DNA of 64,000 nt from Arthrobacter sp. DWC3. GTDB lineage: Bacteria > Actinomycetota > Actinomycetes > Actinomycetales > Micrococcaceae. Positions within the stretch are counted from its first letter, which is position 1; every line of letters starts with the position of its first letter. The notes beneath the pieces were generated by a model. The model ran no database searches, was not told the DNA's origin, and worked only from the letters and a program-made list of their open reading frames with translations. Where the stretch lies: NCBI RefSeq assembly GCF_002929375.1, contig NZ_PJIP01000003.1:319870-383869 (forward strand), written 5' to 3'. Positions 47,552-58,362 of this stretch are shown in pieces. The position numbers were made by a program, and so were the translations under genes.

Positions 47552-48445
47552 ATGGGAGCCCAGATCCGGGTCTACCGCCAGAAGATCGCTTCGACCACGT
47601 CGACGCGGAAGATCTTCAAGGCGATGGAGCTGATCGCGACGTCTCGCATCGGCAAGGCACGCGCGCGTGTCGCAGCGGCCCTGCCGTATGCCAACGCGAT
47701 CACCCGGGCCGTCTCGGCCGTGTCGTCGCAGTCGGAGATCGACCACCCGCTGACCACCGAGCACGGTGAGGTGCGGCGCGCCGCCGTCCTGGTGCTGACC
47801 TCCGACCGCGGCCTCGCCGGGTCGTACTCGGCCAGCGCCCTCAAGCAGGCCGAGGGCCTGTTCGAGGTGCTGCGGTCCGAGGGCAAGGAGATCCAGTCGT
47901 ACCTGATCGGCCGCAAGGCGCAGTCGTACTTCGACTTCCGCCAGCGTGAGTACGAGAGGGTCTGGACGGGCAACACCGACGCCCCCGAGTTCGAGACCGC
48001 CCGCGAGGTGGGCGAGGCTCTCCTGGCGACGTTCCTGAAGGGGTACGACGAGGGCGGCGTGGACGAGATCCACGTCGTCTACACGAAGTTCCGCTCCATG
48101 GTGGTGCAGGAACCGTCCGTCATGCGCCTCCTCCCGCTGGAGGTCGTGGACGAGCAGGTCCCGCAGGACGGCGAGCTGCTGCCGCTCTACGAGTACGAGC
48201 CGGAGCCCGAGCAGGTCCTCGACGCACTGCTCCCGCGGTACATCGAGTCGCGGATCTTCGCGGCGATGCTGCAGGCGTCGGCCAGCGAGCTGGCGGCCCG
48301 GCAGCGGGCCATGAAGTCCGCCGGCGACAACGCCACGGAGCTGATCAAGAAGTACACGCGCCTGCGCAACACCGCCCGCCAGGCGGAGATCACCCAGGAG
48401 CTCTCGGAGATCGTGGCCGGCGCGGACGCGCTGAACGCCTCCTGA
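47552..48445 (+). CDS. atpG: ATP synthase subunit gamma
   Basis: This 297-residue rotor shaft subunit has the N-terminal [13 protein letters not shown] coil and the C-terminal [20 protein letters not shown]. An AAAGGA site lies upstream. It follows the perfect hairpin. Confidence 0.96.
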   Translation: MGAQIRVYRQKIASTTSTRKIFKAMELIATSRIGKARARVAAALPYANAITRAVSAVSSQSEIDHPLTTEHGEVRRAAVLVLTSDRGLAGSYSASALKQAEGLFEVLRSEGKEIQSYLIGRKAQSYFDFRQREYERVWTGNTDAPEFETAREVGEALLATFLKGYDEGGVDEIHVVYTKFRSMVVQEPSVMRLLPLEVVDEQVPQDGELLPLYEYEPEPEQVLDALLPRYIESRIFAAMLQASASELAARQRAMKSAGDNATELIKKYTRLRNTARQAEITQELSEIVAGADALNAS

Positions 48446-48481
48446 CCCCTCCCGCCCGGGTTCTCGCGGACGCCGGGCAGC

Positions 48482-49987
<1,506 letters not shown>

Positions 49988-49992
49988 CGCGC

Positions 49993-50286
49993 ATGGCATC
50001 GAACGGCGAACTCGAGGTCGAAATCGTCGCGGCCGACCACTTCGTGTGGTCGGGCGCGGCGCGGACCGTCAATGCGCGCACCAGTAACGGGCAGATCGGG
50101 ATCCTTCCCGGCCACGCTCCCATCCTCGCGATCCTCGAGGCGGGTGAGCTGTCGGTGGAACCCGTCAACGGCGAACGCCTGGTGGTCGGCGTGGACGGCG
50201 GCTTCTTCTCGGTCGACTCAAACCGCGTGGTGATCGTGGCGGACAACGCCAGGGTCGGCGGTTCGGTGACTCCGGAATCCGTCTAG
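49993..50286 (+). CDS. atpC: ATP synthase subunit epsilon
   Basis: This 97-residue subunit has the N-terminal beta-sandwich (GQIGILPGHAPI) but lacks the usual C-terminal helical pair, as in several actinobacteria. It closes the operon 5 bp after atpD. Confidence 0.93.
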   Translation: MASNGELEVEIVAADHFVWSGAARTVNARTSNGQIGILPGHAPILAILEAGELSVEPVNGERLVVGVDGGFFSVDSNRVVIVADNARVGGSVTPESV

Positions 50287-50289
50287 GGT
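50284..50289 (+). promoter_or_regulatory. -10 box of the DUF2550 gene (leaderless type)
   Basis: TAGGGT overlaps the atpC stop codon and ends 7 nt before the GTG of the next gene. Confidence 0.4.
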
Positions 50290-50296
50290 TCCCGGC

Positions 50297-50728
50297 GTGG
50301 AGGCTCTCGGTGTGACGTTCATCGGCCTTGCGGTCGTGTTCGGCCTGCTCGTGCTCGTGATCCTCGCCTTCCTCCTCCGCCGCTACCAGTTGGGCCGCGC
50401 GCTCGGCACCTTCGACGCCTCCATCCGCCTCCCTCCCCGGGGATGGCGGGTGGGGGTTTGTCGTTACACGGACAAGAACCTCGAGTGGCTCAGCCTGATC
50501 TCCCTGAGCCCCATCCCGAAGTTCCGTTTCCTCCGCAGCTCCCTCGAGGTGACGGGGTGGCGTGCCACCACCGAGGCGGAGCGGGCCGGCATCCAGCCCG
50601 GGGCGATCATCGTCCACCTGACGCACGACGGCGAGCCCTTCGACCTCGCCATGAAGTACGACGTCTACGCCGGCCTCTCCTCCTGGATCGAGGCCGGTCC
50701 GGTCATCGGCATCGGCACCTGGCGCTAG
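50297..50728 (+). CDS. DUF2550 domain-containing membrane protein
   Basis: This 143-residue protein has one N-terminal helix (about residues 7-28) and the cytosolic DUF2550 region (GWRVGVCRYTDKNLEWLSL). The family is of unknown function and usually follows atpC in actinobacteria, as here. The GTG at 50297 has a -10 box 7 nt upstream. Confidence 0.87.
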   Translation: MEALGVTFIGLAVVFGLLVLVILAFLLRRYQLGRALGTFDASIRLPPRGWRVGVCRYTDKNLEWLSLISLSPIPKFRFLRSSLEVTGWRATTEAERAGIQPGAIIVHLTHDGEPFDLAMKYDVYAGLSSWIEAGPVIGIGTWR

Positions 50729-50749
50729 TCCCGCCGCGCCTGCCGTCGC

Positions 50750-51958
50750 TCAGTCGAGGTCGAGCGGCAGCACCCAGGTCCCTGCGCGGAGCACGCCCCG
50801 TAGGTCGAGGTCGGGGGACACCACGACGGCGTCGGCCCTGAGCCCGCTGCGCAGGCTCCCCACCTCGTCCGCCAGCCCCAGCACCGCGGCCGGGACGCTC
50901 GTGGCGGAACGCACCGCGTCCGCCACGCCGACCCCCGCGCCCACGGTGCAGCGCACCACGTCCAGCAGGCTCCCCGCGCCGCCGGCCAGCCCGCCGGTCG
51001 AGGTCAGCACGGCGGCGTCGCCCATGACCACCACCTCCCCGCGTCCCAGCCGGTACGTCCCCGACGTGCGGCCCGTCGCGGCGGTCGAGTCGCTCACGAG
51101 GCAGATGTTCTCCGCCCCCGCGATGGTGAACGCCATCCGCACAGTCTCGGGATGGAGGTGCACGTTGTCCGCGATGAGCTCGACGGCGATCTCGCCGGCG
51201 CGGGCGCGCTGCAGCAGCAGGGGCACCGGCCCGGGGGAGCGGTGGTGGATGGCGGGCATCGCGTTGAACAGGTGCGTGGCGGTCGGCCTGCCGCTGAAGC
51301 CCTCGAACCCGGTGGACGCCAGCTCCTCCGCGATGAGGTCGAGCGCCGCGGTGGTCTCCTCGGTGGAGCTGTCCGTGTGCCCGATCGAGGGGATCACGCC
51401 GTGCATCACGAGTTCGTACACCAGCACGTCGCTGCCCGGCAGCTCCGGGGCGTACGTCATGGACGCGAGGTGTCCCCGGCCCGCGGCCACGAGGCGCGCC
51501 ACGTCCTCCTGCGTGGGCAGGAGGAGGAACGCGGGGTCGTGGGCGCCGTTGCGGTCCCTGGAGAGGAACGGGCCCTCCGCATGGATGCCGGCCACCAGTC
51601 CCGCGTCCGCCGCCGCGGCGAGGCGGGCGAAGGCGGCCTCGAGGTCCTCGAGGGGCGCCGAACACGTACTGGCGAGCAGCGTCGTGGTGCCGCTGCGGTG
51701 GAGGTGCGCCGCCGCAGCCCCGATGTCGGCGTCGGAGCCCGACGTGAAGTCGCCGCCACCCGCGCCGTGGCAGTGGAGGTCGATGAGCCCCGGGAGGACG
51801 AGGAAGCCCTCGGGCAGCCGCTCCGCGGGGGCATCCGCTCCTCCGGTGCCCGCCCCGACGATGCGGGAGCCGTCCCAGCGCAGCACGCCGTCGATGATCC
51901 CCGTGTCGGTCACCAGGCGTCCGGAGAGGGCTGTGGGCGTTCCGCTGGAGTGGGCCAT
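50750..51958 (-). CDS. nagA: N-acetylglucosamine-6-phosphate deacetylase
   Basis: This 402-residue amidohydrolase removes acetate from GlcNAc-6-P. Visible are the metal motif LIDLHCHGAGG, the catalytic region GIHAEGPFL, IGHTDSS with the second metal His, HLFNAM and LVSDSTAATG. The product feeds the amino-sugar and cell-wall pathway. It is convergent with DUF2550 and has a leaderless promoter. No nagB or sugar PTS gene is adjacent. Confidence 0.92.
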   Translation of the reverse strand: MAHSSGTPTALSGRLVTDTGIIDGVLRWDGSRIVGAGTGGADAPAERLPEGFLVLPGLIDLHCHGAGGGDFTSGSDADIGAAAAHLHRSGTTTLLASTCSAPLEDLEAAFARLAAAADAGLVAGIHAEGPFLSRDRNGAHDPAFLLLPTQEDVARLVAAGRGHLASMTYAPELPGSDVLVYELVMHGVIPSIGHTDSSTEETTAALDLIAEELASTGFEGFSGRPTATHLFNAMPAIHHRSPGPVPLLLQRARAGEIAVELIADNVHLHPETVRMAFTIAGAENICLVSDSTAATGRTSGTYRLGRGEVVVMGDAAVLTSTGGLAGGAGSLLDVVRCTVGAGVGVADAVRSATSVPAAVLGLADEVGSLRSGLRADAVVVSPDLDLRGVLRAGTWVLPLDLD

Positions 51959-51964
51959 GCTCCG

Positions 51965-51970
51965 ATTCTA
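51965..51970 (-). promoter_or_regulatory. -10 box of nagA (leaderless type)
   Basis: TAGAAT on the minus strand ends 6 nt before the nagA ATG. Confidence 0.6.
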
Positions 51971-52010
51971 GGCCGTCGCCCCTCCACGGCCCCCGCGGAC
52001 CGGCAGCGGG

Positions 52011-52706
52011 CTAGAAGAGACGGGAGGCGCTGTCGTCCACGCCGCGCATCGCGTCGTAGTCCAGCGTGAGGCAGTCGATGCCCCGGTCGGTCGCGAGGAC
52101 GCGGGCCTGCGGCTTGATCTGCTGTGCGGCGAACACGCCGCGGACCGGCGCCATGATCGGGTCGCGGTTGAGCAGTTCGAGGTAGCGCGTGAGCTGCTCG
52201 ACGCCGTCGATGTCGCCGCGCCGCTTCAGCTCGATGGCCACGGTGCGCCCCTTCGCGTCGCGCGCGAGGATGTCCACGGGGCCGATCGCCGTCATGTACT
52301 CGCGGCGGATGAGGGTGGACCCCGCACCGAGGAGCTCGATCTGCTCGGCGAGGAGCCGCTGGAGATCGGCCTCCACGCCGTCCTTCACGAGGCCCGGATC
52401 GACGCCGAGGTCGTGGGAGGACTCGTGCAGGTGCTCGCGGATGTTGATGACCAGCCGGTCGTCGCTCTTGGCGTGCTGCACCGTCCACACCTCGGTGATG
52501 CCCTCGGCGCGGTCGGCGTCGTCGGGCTCGCTCACCCGCAGGGTCGCCGGAGGGCTCATCCAGTTCAGCGGCTTGTAGGAGCCGCCGTCGGAGTGCACCA
52601 GGACGGAGCCGTCGGCCTTCACCATGAGCAGACGGGTGGCCAGCGGGAGGTGTGCCCGGAGGCGGCCGATGTAATCGACGGAGCAGCGGGCAATGACGAG
52701 ACGCAC
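52011..52706 (-). CDS. nucS: mismatch-specific endonuclease NucS
   Basis: This 231-residue protein matches NucS/EndoMS. The N-terminal beta domain (MRLVIARC) is followed by a PD-(D/E)xK nuclease core with D145 in [10 protein letters not shown]159 and K161 in [11 protein letters not shown], and Q171. In actinobacteria NucS replaces MutS/MutL mismatch repair and cuts both strands at mismatches. GTG at 52706 has TAGAAT 7 nt upstream, so it is probably leaderless. It is on the same strand as nagA, 52 bp upstream of it. Confidence 0.93.
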   Translation of the reverse strand: MRLVIARCSVDYIGRLRAHLPLATRLLMVKADGSVLVHSDGGSYKPLNWMSPPATLRVSEPDDADRAEGITEVWTVQHAKSDDRLVINIREHLHESSHDLGVDPGLVKDGVEADLQRLLAEQIELLGAGSTLIRREYMTAIGPVDILARDAKGRTVAIELKRRGDIDGVEQLTRYLELLNRDPIMAPVRGVFAAQQIKPQARVLATDRGIDCLTLDYDAMRGVDDSASRLF

Positions 52707-52713
52707 GTCGAAG

Positions 52714-52719
52714 ATTCTA
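52714..52719 (-). promoter_or_regulatory. -10 box of nucS (leaderless type)
   Basis: TAGAAT on the minus strand ends 7 nt before the GTG start. Confidence 0.6.
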
Positions 52720-52784
52720 CCGGGCGCTCGATCGCCCCGACGCCCGGTGCGCCGCCGCACCCCGGCATCGGGCACACTGTTGGG

Positions 52785-53108
52785 GTGCCCCGTTCCAATC
52801 GTCCCAACCGCCCGCGCGGGTCCTCGCGCCCCAAAGGGGCCGCGCCGCCGGAGCCGGACCTCGAGCGCACGCGGCTCGGCGTGCCGCTGCGGGAGTCCGC
52901 GCCCGACGGCGAGTGGTCGGTGCGCCGCATCACCGAGCGGAACGCGGCCAAGACCTACACCTGCCCCGGCTGCAACTCCTTCATCCTGCCCGGGATCGCG
53001 CACCTCGTGGTGTGGCGGGAGGACTCGCTGTTCGGCCCCGAGACGGCCCTCGCCGACCGGAGGCACTGGCACGTGCGGTGCTGGCAGACGCGGAGCTTCC
53101 GCTACTGA
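52785..53108 (+). CDS. small protein with a CxxC motif, often labelled ATP/GTP-binding
   Basis: This 107-residue protein has an Arg/Pro-rich, likely disordered first 40 residues and a compact domain with [10 protein letters not shown] (about 65-75) and a later lone Cys in VRCWQTR, fitting a zinc-ribbon-like fold. I recognise no function. It is divergent from nucS. The GTG has a weak CACACT 6 nt upstream, consistent with the leaderless pattern. Confidence 0.7.
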   Translation: MPRSNRPNRPRGSSRPKGAAPPEPDLERTRLGVPLRESAPDGEWSVRRITERNAAKTYTCPGCNSFILPGIAHLVVWREDSLFGPETALADRRHWHVRCWQTRSFRY

Positions 53109-53148
53109 CGCCGCCGGCCGCCGCACGGCGACGGCGGCGCACCCGTCC

Positions 53149-53154
53149 TAGACT
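53149..53154 (+). promoter_or_regulatory. -10 box of the alpha/beta hydrolase (leaderless type)
   Basis: TAGACT ends 6 nt before the ATG; the 6 nt (GGGAGG) also resemble a ribosome-binding site but are too close to the start for normal use. Confidence 0.5.
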
Positions 53155-53160
53155 GGGAGG

Positions 53161-53967
53161 ATGCCCAGCGACCCGTACACCTTCACGCCGAACGACGAGG
53201 CGATCGAGATCCGTGCGTCCACGGTGCTCCCCGCAGACCGGCAGGACATCGAGCTGCACACCGCCGACGGTCTGACGCTCGTGGGCGAGTTCGCGGCCCC
53301 GGCCGGCGGCCGCATGCCGCGGGCAACGCTCGTGACCCTCCACCCCCTGCCGACGCACGGCGGCTTCATGGACTCCCACGTGTACCGGAAGGCGTCCTTC
53401 CGGCTGCCGGCCCTCGCCGACATCGCCGTCCTGCGGTTCAACACGCGCGGCACGTGCTCGCCGCGCGGCTGCAGCGAGGGCGCGTTCGACGGCGGCGACG
53501 GCGAGCGGCTGGACCTCCAGGCCGCCGTGGAGTGGGCCGTGGCGCAGGGGCTCGAGCACATCTGGCTCGTGGGCTGGTCCTTCGGCACCGAGCTGTGCCT
53601 CAAGTACGGCGCCCAGGACCCGGTGGCGGAGCTGATCGAGGGCGCCATCCTGCTGTCGCCGCCGCTCCACCGCGCGGGAGACGCCGACCTCGACGCGTGG
53701 GGGGCCAGCGGGCTGCCCCTGAAGGTGCTCGTCCCCGAGTTCGACGACTACCTGGTCCCCGGCGACGCGGAACGGCGGTTCGCCCGCGTCCCGCAGGCGG
53801 ACGTGACCGGCGTGGACGGCGCCAAGCACCTGTGGGTGGGGGAGAAGTACGCGGCGCGCGCGCTCAACGAGATCGTCGGCGTCGTGCGTCCGGACCTCGC
53901 TCTGCCCCTGCCGGACCGGTGGACCGGACCGGCCGCCGTCGCGCCCTCGGCCCCGGTAGGCGGCTGA
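53161..53967 (+). CDS. alpha/beta hydrolase
   Basis: This 268-residue protein has the nucleophile elbow GWSFG (about residue 139), an acid in the EFDDYLVP segment and a His in AKHLWVG near 222. The N-terminal part has the HPLPTHGG loop of the family. Substrate is unknown. Its end is 3 bp from the convergent AI-2E gene. Confidence 0.8.
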   Translation: MPSDPYTFTPNDEAIEIRASTVLPADRQDIELHTADGLTLVGEFAAPAGGRMPRATLVTLHPLPTHGGFMDSHVYRKASFRLPALADIAVLRFNTRGTCSPRGCSEGAFDGGDGERLDLQAAVEWAVAQGLEHIWLVGWSFGTELCLKYGAQDPVAELIEGAILLSPPLHRAGDADLDAWGASGLPLKVLVPEFDDYLVPGDAERRFARVPQADVTGVDGAKHLWVGEKYAARALNEIVGVVRPDLALPLPDRWTGPAAVAPSAPVGG

Positions 53968-53970
53968 CGG

Positions 53971-55287
53971 CTACTGGCTGTCCTGCCGGGCGATGAACAC
54001 TTCCTTGAGCAGCAGCATCACGGCCGCCGCCGTCGGGATGGCGATCAGCGCGCCGAGGACGCCGAGGAGGCTGCCGCCGGCGATGACGGCGATGACCGCG
54101 ACCGCACCCGGCACCGCGACGGCGCGCTGCATGATGCGCGGCGAGATGAAGTACGCCTCGAACTGCAGGTACGCCACGTAGGGGATCGCGAACAGGAGGG
54201 CGGTGTGCCAGCCCACCGTCAGGGCGATCAGGCTGACGAGCACCGCGGCGATGGTGCCGCCGACCAGCGGGATGAATGCCAGCAGGGCGACGACGAACGC
54301 CAGCAGCACCGAGAACGGGACATCGGCGATCGACATCACGATGAACGCGAACGTGCCGTTCAGCAGGGCCACGCAGGCCTGCCCGATCACGTACATGCCC
54401 ACGCTTCGGGTGATCTCCTCGGAGAGCACCTCCACGCGGGGCCTGCGGGAGCGGGGCGCCAGGCGGTACGCCCACCTCTTGATGGACGGCAGGGACGCGA
54501 GGAAGTAGAGCGCGAGGACCAGGATCACCAGGGAGCCGAACAGGCCGTTGATGATCACCGTGCCCACGCCGAGCACGCCGCCGAAGATCCCGCCGACGGC
54601 CTCGCTGTTGGCGAAGAACTTGTCGATCTCCGAGACCACGCGGTCCCGGACCTGGAACTGCTCGTCGAGCGTGGTGAAGAACTCGGAGTTCAGGAAGTCG
54701 TCCGCGTACCCCGGCGCGCGCTCCACGATCTGGGAGGTCTGACTCACGATCGTCGGGATGAGCAGCGCGAAGAACCCGGCCACGACGCCCACGAGGACGG
54801 ACAGGGCCACCGCGATGCCCGCCGGGCGGGGCACGCCCTTGGTCTCGAGCCACCGGACGATCGGGTCGAGCCCGAGGGCGATGAAGAGGGCCGCCCCGAT
54901 CCACACGAGGAGCTGGCCCACGTTGGTGATGATGAAGAACGCCAGCAGCGCGAGCCCCACGCCCACGCTCATCATGAAGCCGAAGTGGATGGGGTGCGTC
55001 TTCATGCTGCGGTGATCGGGACCGCTGAACTTGAGGCGCTCGTCCGCGAGCGACACATCGGGATCGACGGCGACGCCCACGGGCTCGCGTTCCGGGGGGA
55101 ACTCGAAGCGGGGCCGCGGCTGCGCCGTCGGCAGGGACTTCCGGGCGAGCGAGAAGAGGGACCGCATGGTCGACGGCGGAGGCGTGCCGTTGTCCGGCGC
55201 GGCGGCGGGCTGCGCGTCCTCGCCGGTCCCGGGCGGCTCGGGCCGCGGGAGCGGCTGGTCGAGCGGGACTTCCTGATGGTCTGTCAA
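53971..55287 (-). CDS. AI-2E transporter family (PerM-like) membrane protein
   Basis: This 438-residue protein has about eight helices from residue 110 onward and the family's GGTIAAVLVSLIALTVG. Members export small molecules or ions and only some concern AI-2. The first 100 residues form a Pro/Glu-rich cytosolic tail. The first start is TTG at 55287; an ATG at residue 42 is an alternative and the true start is unsure. Confidence 0.82.
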   Translation of the reverse strand: MTDHQEVPLDQPLPRPEPPGTGEDAQPAAAPDNGTPPPSTMRSLFSLARKSLPTAQPRPRFEFPPEREPVGVAVDPDVSLADERLKFSGPDHRSMKTHPIHFGFMMSVGVGLALLAFFIITNVGQLLVWIGAALFIALGLDPIVRWLETKGVPRPAGIAVALSVLVGVVAGFFALLIPTIVSQTSQIVERAPGYADDFLNSEFFTTLDEQFQVRDRVVSEIDKFFANSEAVGGIFGGVLGVGTVIINGLFGSLVILVLALYFLASLPSIKRWAYRLAPRSRRPRVEVLSEEITRSVGMYVIGQACVALLNGTFAFIVMSIADVPFSVLLAFVVALLAFIPLVGGTIAAVLVSLIALTVGWHTALLFAIPYVAYLQFEAYFISPRIMQRAVAVPGAVAVIAVIAGGSLLGVLGALIAIPTAAAVMLLLKEVFIARQDSQ

Positions 55288-55441
55288 CGAGGAGCTCAGC
55301 TTTCGAAGGGTGCGGTGCCTGTCCGGCGGGTCGGCCGACTAGCGAAACCCTAACAGCCGGGCACCGCCGAGGAGGGGGTTGACGGGCGGCCCCGGAACGG
55401 AGCCCCGGAGGAACTTCGTTACCATGAGGTGACTATTCCTG

Positions 55442-57289
55442 ATGGCCCGCCGCCGCATGCGCCGGGCCATCGGAGCGGAAGGGGCCGGGCGGTCCGCCGC
55501 AACGGACGACGATAGGCAACCAGTGCGCGGAAAGACAGCAATACCGATCATCGTGGCAGGGCTCCTGCTGATGCTCCTCGGCATCGGGCAGCGGACCGTC
55601 TGGGCTCCGGCCGAGACGGTCACCGCGAGCGTCGCCGAGGGCGCCGAGGCGGCCCCCGTCACGGTGATCGAGCCCGGAGCACGCGGCGACTCCGAAGGGT
55701 CCATCGAGGTCACCGTCGAGGCGGACGGTCCCTTCACCCTCGCGATCGGCCGTGCGTCCGACGTCGAGGCCTGGGTGGGCGACGCCGCGCACCTCAGTGT
55801 CACGGGCGTCGTCGACGAGACGCTGTCCTCCGAGTACACCGACGGCGAGGACACCGTCCCCGATCCGAGCGGCAGCGACCTCTGGATCAGCGAGGAGCCC
55901 GGCGACGGCTCGCTGACCTACCGGTGGAGCGAGCCCGTGGAGGGCGACTGGTCCATCCTGCTCGCCGCCGACGGCGAGACGCCCGCACCCACGCAGGTGT
56001 CCATCACCCGCCCCAACGACCAGGCCACGCCGTTCGCCCTGCCGCTGATCATCGGCGGGGCGCTCGTCGTCGTCCTCGGGATGGCCCTTCTCTTCCTCCC
56101 TCCGCGCAACCGGGGCGGGAGCGACCCCGCGGCGGCCGAGGGCACCCGTGCGTACGCCCGCCGCCACGCCCGGGCCGATCGGCCGGTCGGGACCTCCTCG
56201 ATCGCCGCTCCCGCGCCGGTCCTCGTCCTCACGGGCCTCGTGGCAGGCGGATCCCTGCTGGGGATCGCCCCCGGGATGGCGACGACGACGCCGTCCGGCG
56301 CTGCCACCCCCACCTCCACCTCCACTCCCACCCCCACCGCGACCCCGGGCGCCTCGTCCTCCGCCGCTCCCGGTGCACCGTCCGCGGGCAGCGAGGCCAG
56401 CGGCCCGCCCGTCGTCCTCGCCGGCCAGCTCGAGCGCATCCTCGCGGCCGTCTCCTCGACCGTCGCCGACGCCGACGCGGCGTCCGACGCCGCGCGGCTC
56501 GCCCCGCGCGTCGACGGCGCCGCCCTCGACCTGCGGACCGGGTCCTACGCCGTCCGCGCGAAGGACGGACAGGCCGCGGCTCCCGTCCCCGTCGCCGCGG
56601 AGCCCGTGCTGCTGGACATGATCCCCACCGACGCGGAATGGCCCCGCACAGTCGTGGCCCTCACGCAGAGCGACGACAATCCCGTGCCGCAGGCCCTCCT
56701 GCTGGTGCAGCAGACCCCGCGTGAGAACTACAAGCTGACCTCCGCGGTCCAGATGCTGCCCGGCAGCACCTTCCCCTCGCCGCCCGCGCCCGGTGCCTCG
56801 ACTCCCGCGCCGCTCGACGACGCCGGAGCGCTCGCCAAGGCGCCGCAGGACGCCGTCGCGTCGATCGCCGACTTCCTCACCACGCCGGCGGGCGCGAACG
56901 CCGCGACCTTCGAGGAGAACTCCTTCTCCGAGGCCATCACCGAGTTCCAGGCCGGTGTCGTCGCCGACCCGGGCAACAGTGCGGCCAACATCACCTTCAC
57001 GCACCAGGCCCAGGGCGAGCGCACGCAGGCCCTGCCGACGGGCGACGGCGGCGCGATGGTGTTCGGCTACCTCACCCACACCTACTCCAGTGTCCCCAAG
57101 GGCCCCGGGGACACCATCGACCTCAAGGGCACTGTGTACCAGGGCCTGACCGGCAGCGACACCAGCGAGAAGGGCATCGACGTCAACTACGGCGAAGCCG
57201 TGATGCTGTACGTCCCGCCGGCAGGAAGCGACGATAGGATCCGGGTCATCGGCGCGGCGCAGCAGCTGCTGTCGGCGAAGCTCCGCTGA
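55442..57289 (+). CDS. uncharacterised large membrane-anchored extracytoplasmic protein
   Basis: This 615-residue protein has one helix near residues 33-50, an extracytoplasmic domain, a second helix at about 200-218, a third at 260-276 and then a Thr/Pro/Ser/Ala-rich linker (about 285-330) before a C-terminal domain. I recognise no family. The linker suggests an exposed, flexible surface stretch. A GTG at 55523 is an alternative start. It precedes the thioredoxin-fold gene by 53 bp and may share its transcript. Confidence 0.7.
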   Translation: MARRRMRRAIGAEGAGRSAATDDDRQPVRGKTAIPIIVAGLLLMLLGIGQRTVWAPAETVTASVAEGAEAAPVTVIEPGARGDSEGSIEVTVEADGPFTLAIGRASDVEAWVGDAAHLSVTGVVDETLSSEYTDGEDTVPDPSGSDLWISEEPGDGSLTYRWSEPVEGDWSILLAADGETPAPTQVSITRPNDQATPFALPLIIGGALVVVLGMALLFLPPRNRGGSDPAAAEGTRAYARRHARADRPVGTSSIAAPAPVLVLTGLVAGGSLLGIAPGMATTTPSGAATPTSTSTPTPTATPGASSSAAPGAPSAGSEASGPPVVLAGQLERILAAVSSTVADADAASDAARLAPRVDGAALDLRTGSYAVRAKDGQAAAPVPVAAEPVLLDMIPTDAEWPRTVVALTQSDDNPVPQALLLVQQTPRENYKLTSAVQMLPGSTFPSPPAPGASTPAPLDDAGALAKAPQDAVASIADFLTTPAGANAATFEENSFSEAITEFQAGVVADPGNSAANITFTHQAQGERTQALPTGDGGAMVFGYLTHTYSSVPKGPGDTIDLKGTVYQGLTGSDTSEKGIDVNYGEAVMLYVPPAGSDDRIRVIGAAQQLLSAKLR

Positions 57290-57342
57290 CCGGAAAGCGC
57301 ACCACGAGCATCCCTCCCAGGCAGCCAGAGAAAGGCAGAGCA

Positions 57343-58299
57343 TTGTCCACACCAGCACAGCGGGGCGGAATGCCGCCGTCCACCATGAACCTGCGGGGAG
57401 CGGTGGACCTGTCCGCGCTCAAGGCCCGTGCCGACGCCGCCGCCCGTCCTGCCGCGGCACGCCGGCCCGCGGCCGGACCGAGCCCGTACGTCGTCGAGGT
57501 GACCGAGCAGACGTTCCCGCAGCTGGTGCAGCTCTCGACCCAGGTGCCCGTCGTCGTGAACCTCCGCGCCACGTGGAGCGAGCAGTCCAACCAGGTGACC
57601 GCCGTCCTCGAGGCCGTCGCGGTGGAGTTCGACGGGCGTATCCTGCTCGCCAACGTGGACGCGGAGGCGCAGCCGCAGATCGCCCTGGCGTTCCAGGCAC
57701 AGGGCGCACCCACTGTCGTCGCGGTGGTCAAGGGCCAGCCGGTCCCGCTCTTCGAGGGTGCCCTGCCCGACGCCCAGATCCGCGCCTACCTCGACGAGCT
57801 CCTGAAGGTCGCCGAGGCCAACGGCGTGACTGGCACGCTCAACGACGGCGCCGAGCCCGGCCCGGCCGCACCCGAGGAGCCGCCGCTGCCGCCCCTGCAC
57901 CAGGAGGCGTTCGACGCCATCGAGACCGGTGACTACCCGGCGGCGGCCGCAGCCTACCGCCGCGCGCTGGCGGAGCAGCCCGCCGACGCCGACGCGAAGG
58001 CCGGGCTCGCCCAGGTGGAGCTCATGCAGCGTGTCCAGGACGCCGACGCCGCCGCGATCCGCCGGCGTGGTGCCGACGAGCCGGACGCCGTCGACGCCCA
58101 GCTCGCCGTGGCCGACCTCGACCTCACGGGCGGGCACGTCGAGGACGCGTTCAACCGCATCGTCGCGTTCATCGGGCGGACCGCGGGCGAGGACAGGGAA
58201 ACCGCGCGCAAGCGCCTGCTGGAACTGTTCGACGTCGTCGGCGTCGCCGACCCGCGCGTCACGAAGGCACGCAGCGCGCTCGCTCGCGCCCTCTTCTAG
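57343..58299 (+). CDS. YbbN-like thioredoxin-fold TPR protein without CxxC
   Basis: This 318-residue protein has an N-terminal thioredoxin fold (about 50-160) and TPR-like helices after about 175. In the active-site position the sequence is TWSEQSNQV, so both Cys of the usual WCxxC are missing, as in other actinobacterial YbbN-type proteins. It probably acts as a co-chaperone rather than a redox enzyme. The start is TTG at 57343 with AAAGGC upstream. Confidence 0.85.
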   Translation: MSTPAQRGGMPPSTMNLRGAVDLSALKARADAAARPAAARRPAAGPSPYVVEVTEQTFPQLVQLSTQVPVVVNLRATWSEQSNQVTAVLEAVAVEFDGRILLANVDAEAQPQIALAFQAQGAPTVVAVVKGQPVPLFEGALPDAQIRAYLDELLKVAEANGVTGTLNDGAEPGPAAPEEPPLPPLHQEAFDAIETGDYPAAAAAYRRALAEQPADADAKAGLAQVELMQRVQDADAAAIRRRGADEPDAVDAQLAVADLDLTGGHVEDAFNRIVAFIGRTAGEDRETARKRLLELFDVVGVADPRVTKARSALARALF

Positions 58300-58362
58300 C
58301 AGGACACCCGCCGCCGATCGCGGCGCCCCCGCACGCACCCCGTTCGACCACCAGAGGATGGC

